This document shows, piece after piece, positions 5,233 through 6,798 of a DNA stretch of 6,798 nt; positions within the stretch are counted from its first letter, which is position 1, and every line of letters begins with the position of its first letter. The stretch is from positions 1 through 6,798 of the forward strand of contig CAZRHR010000102.1 of the NCBI GenBank assembly GCA_964599915.1. Reading direction: 5' to 3'. The position numbers and the translations under genes are program-made. This DNA is from CAZRHR01 sp964599915 (GTDB lineage: Bacteria > Bacteroidota > Bacteroidia > CAIKAF01). Below the pieces are notes generated by a model that was not told the origin of the DNA, made no database searches, and was given only the letters and a program-made list of their open reading frames with translations.

Positions 5233-6798
5233 ATGAAAGGCACACCTCGGTTTGTGGTGATAGCGCCTATTTTGATTGCCATTTCGCTGATTGTGGGGAT
5301 GTTTTTGGGGCAGTTTCTTCATTTTAGCTTTCAAGAAACGTCCGGGCCCATGTTCACCCTTACGCCCAAAGACAATAAATTGGCGAAGATTCTTTCGCTA
5401 ATCGAGGCAGATTATGTGGATACGGTAGACATGGACCTCCTCACCAACCAAGCCATTACGGCACTTTTGGAGGGTTTGGATCCCCACTCGTATTACACAC
5501 CACCTGCCGATAAAATCGCCTTGGACGAAGAAATTAGCGGCTCATTTGATGGCATTGGGATTGAATTTAACATGGTCAACGACACCATTGTAGTGCTTTC
5601 GGCACTTTCCGGCGGACCGGCCGAAGCGGTGGGATTGAGAAGTGGCGATAGAATTGTAGAAATTGAGGGAAAAACCGTCGCAGGAAATAAAACGCCCCAA
5701 GACCAAATTGTAAAAAAACTGAGGGGAAAAAAGGGGACCAAGGTGTCCATAGGCATCCAACGGCGGGGACAAGAAAACCTGCTGCCCTTTACCATCACAC
5801 GTGATAAAATTCCTTTATATACAGTGGAAGCAGCCTATATGATGCCTTACGAAACCGGCTACATCAGGCTTGGACGATTCGGAGAAAAGTCTGCACAGGA
5901 AGTGGAAAAAGCACTCAAAAAATTGAATAAACAAGGCATGCGAAGGCTGGTGTTCGACCTACGTGGAAATCCGGGCGGGATGCTTACCGCCTCCATTGAC
6001 ATTGCCGACATGTTTTTGCCCGATGGACAACTCATCACTTATACCGAAGGGCGCTCTAGAAGTAGAAAAAGTTACCATGCCTATCCGGATGGATTGTTTG
6101 AAACCGGCCCTTTAGCCATTTTGATCGACGAAGGCTCGGCTTCCGCTTCGGAAATTGTCTCTGGCGCAGTGCAAGACAACGACCGTGGCATCGTGATTGG
6201 GCGCAGGTCATTTGGAAAAGGATTGGTGCAGGAAGTATTCGAATTGTCCGACGGTTCCGGTCTTGCACTTACGGTGGCGAGGTATTACACCCCAAGCGGA
6301 AGGAGCATTCAGCGTCCCTATGCAGATGGCGCAGAAGCGTATTATCAGGAGGCGTATCACGATTTGCGCAACGGAGGCATTCCGGATTCTTCAGCCTATC
6401 CGGATTCACTCAAGTATGAAACCATATACAAGCGGCGAACCGTCTACGGCGGCGGTGGCATTACCCCAGACGTATTGATTCCATTGGACACCCTTCCTTT
6501 TACAAAATTCTTTGAGCAAGCCTTCAACCTCGGTCTGGTCTATGACTTTGCTTTTGATTTTGCGGATAGAAACAGAGAGGCATGGAAGAAAAAATATCCA
6601 AATGGACAGGGATTTGCCTTGGATGGCGCCATGGAACCACTCATCTTTAGTCAATTCTTATCCTTTTGCCGGGAAAAGGGTGTAACGACACCGCCCGCCC
6701 AAGTACAACGCTCCAAGTCACTTTTAATTAATCGCCTCAAAGCTTCCATTGGCAGAAACATTTGGGGAAGTGAAATCTACTCCAAAATTTTAGGCACC
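5233..6798 (+). CDS. S41 family C-terminal processing peptidase (CtpA/Prc-like), 3' end missing
   Basis: A membrane-anchored serine protease of the periplasm that degrades or trims envelope proteins from their C-termini. 522 residues are present and the frame is still open at the right edge. Order of parts: one hydrophobic anchor (about 7-30); a family linker with LLEGLDPHSYYTPP (78-91); a PDZ domain (about 100-185) with FDGIGIEF and GPAEAVGLRSGDRIVEIEG; and the S41 core, with FDLRGNPGG (241-249), DEGSASASEIVSGAVQDN (299-316) and GRRSFGKGLVQE (323-334). The Ser-Lys dyad is Ser304 and Lys329, 25 residues apart as in the plant D1 protease. A further domain after GGGGITPDV (406-414) is the extension usual in Bacteroidota homologues of about 540-560 residues, so probably only a few dozen residues are missing. 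ATG 5233 is preferred because of the promoter just upstream; ATG 5212 would add seven residues. All catalytic residues are present. Confidence 0.95.
   Translation, partial: MKGTPRFVVIAPILIAISLIVGMFLGQFLHFSFQETSGPMFTLTPKDNKLAKILSLIEADYVDTVDMDLLTNQAITALLEGLDPHSYYTPPADKIALDEEISGSFDGIGIEFNMVNDTIVVLSALSGGPAEAVGLRSGDRIVEIEGKTVAGNKTPQDQIVKKLRGKKGTKVSIGIQRRGQENLLPFTITRDKIPLYTVEAAYMMPYETGYIRLGRFGEKSAQEVEKALKKLNKQGMRRLVFDLRGNPGGMLTASIDIADMFLPDGQLITYTEGRSRSRKSYHAYPDGLFETGPLAILIDEGSASASEIVSGAVQDNDRGIVIGRRSFGKGLVQEVFELSDGSGLALTVARYYTPSGRSIQRPYADGAEAYYQEAYHDLRNGGIPDSSAYPDSLKYETIYKRRTVYGGGGITPDVLIPLDTLPFTKFFEQAFNLGLVYDFAFDFADRNREAWKKKYPNGQGFALDGAMEPLIFSQFLSFCREKGVTTPPAQVQRSKSLLINRLKASIGRNIWGSEIYSKILGT

Noticed and set aside
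5493..5798. 101-codon open frame on the minus strand inside the protease gene
   Set aside because: It is antisense to the conserved PDZ coding region and has a low-complexity Ser/Pro-rich translation expected of a shadow.

Overview
The window looks like a stretch of a Bacteroidota chromosome. This rests on an exact TAnnTTTG promoter element with an upstream TTG before the last gene, start codons mostly without a usable Shine-Dalgarno sequence, and protein types typical of the phylum: a glycosyltransferase with WGLGHATR and PTPGQPEQ motifs, and a membrane-anchored S41 protease with a long C-terminal extension. No genus can be named from this sequence alone. There are no tRNA, rRNA, CRISPR array or transposase genes.

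Layout, left to right. Positions 2-229 hold the C-terminal end of the translation-associated ATPase YchF. It overlaps by four bases (ATGA) a small serine hydrolase of the phospholipase/carboxylesterase type (226-873). Next come two same-strand genes, an AT-rich HNH endonuclease with a long unrecognised N-terminal region (968-2080) and a HIT-family nucleotide hydrolase (2132-2515). A 359-base stretch (2516-2874) has no intact gene on the + strand, but its minus strand carries three short protein-like frames in series that may be a frameshifted remnant. After it come an AI-2E-family membrane protein (2875-4026) and an overlapping glycosyltransferase (4010-5089), probably one operon. A recognisable promoter (5171-5203) then drives an S41 C-terminal processing protease that runs off the right edge.

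The outer genes look like ordinary housekeeping and envelope functions: translation or stress (YchF), an esterase, a membrane permease-like protein, a sugar transferase, and an envelope protease. The accessory-looking part is the HNH-HIT pair. The HNH gene is much more AT-rich than its neighbours, and pairing a DNA nuclease with a hydrolase of nucleotidyl conjugates suggests a nucleic-acid processing, repair or defence module. I do not recognise it as a named system, and that role is inference.
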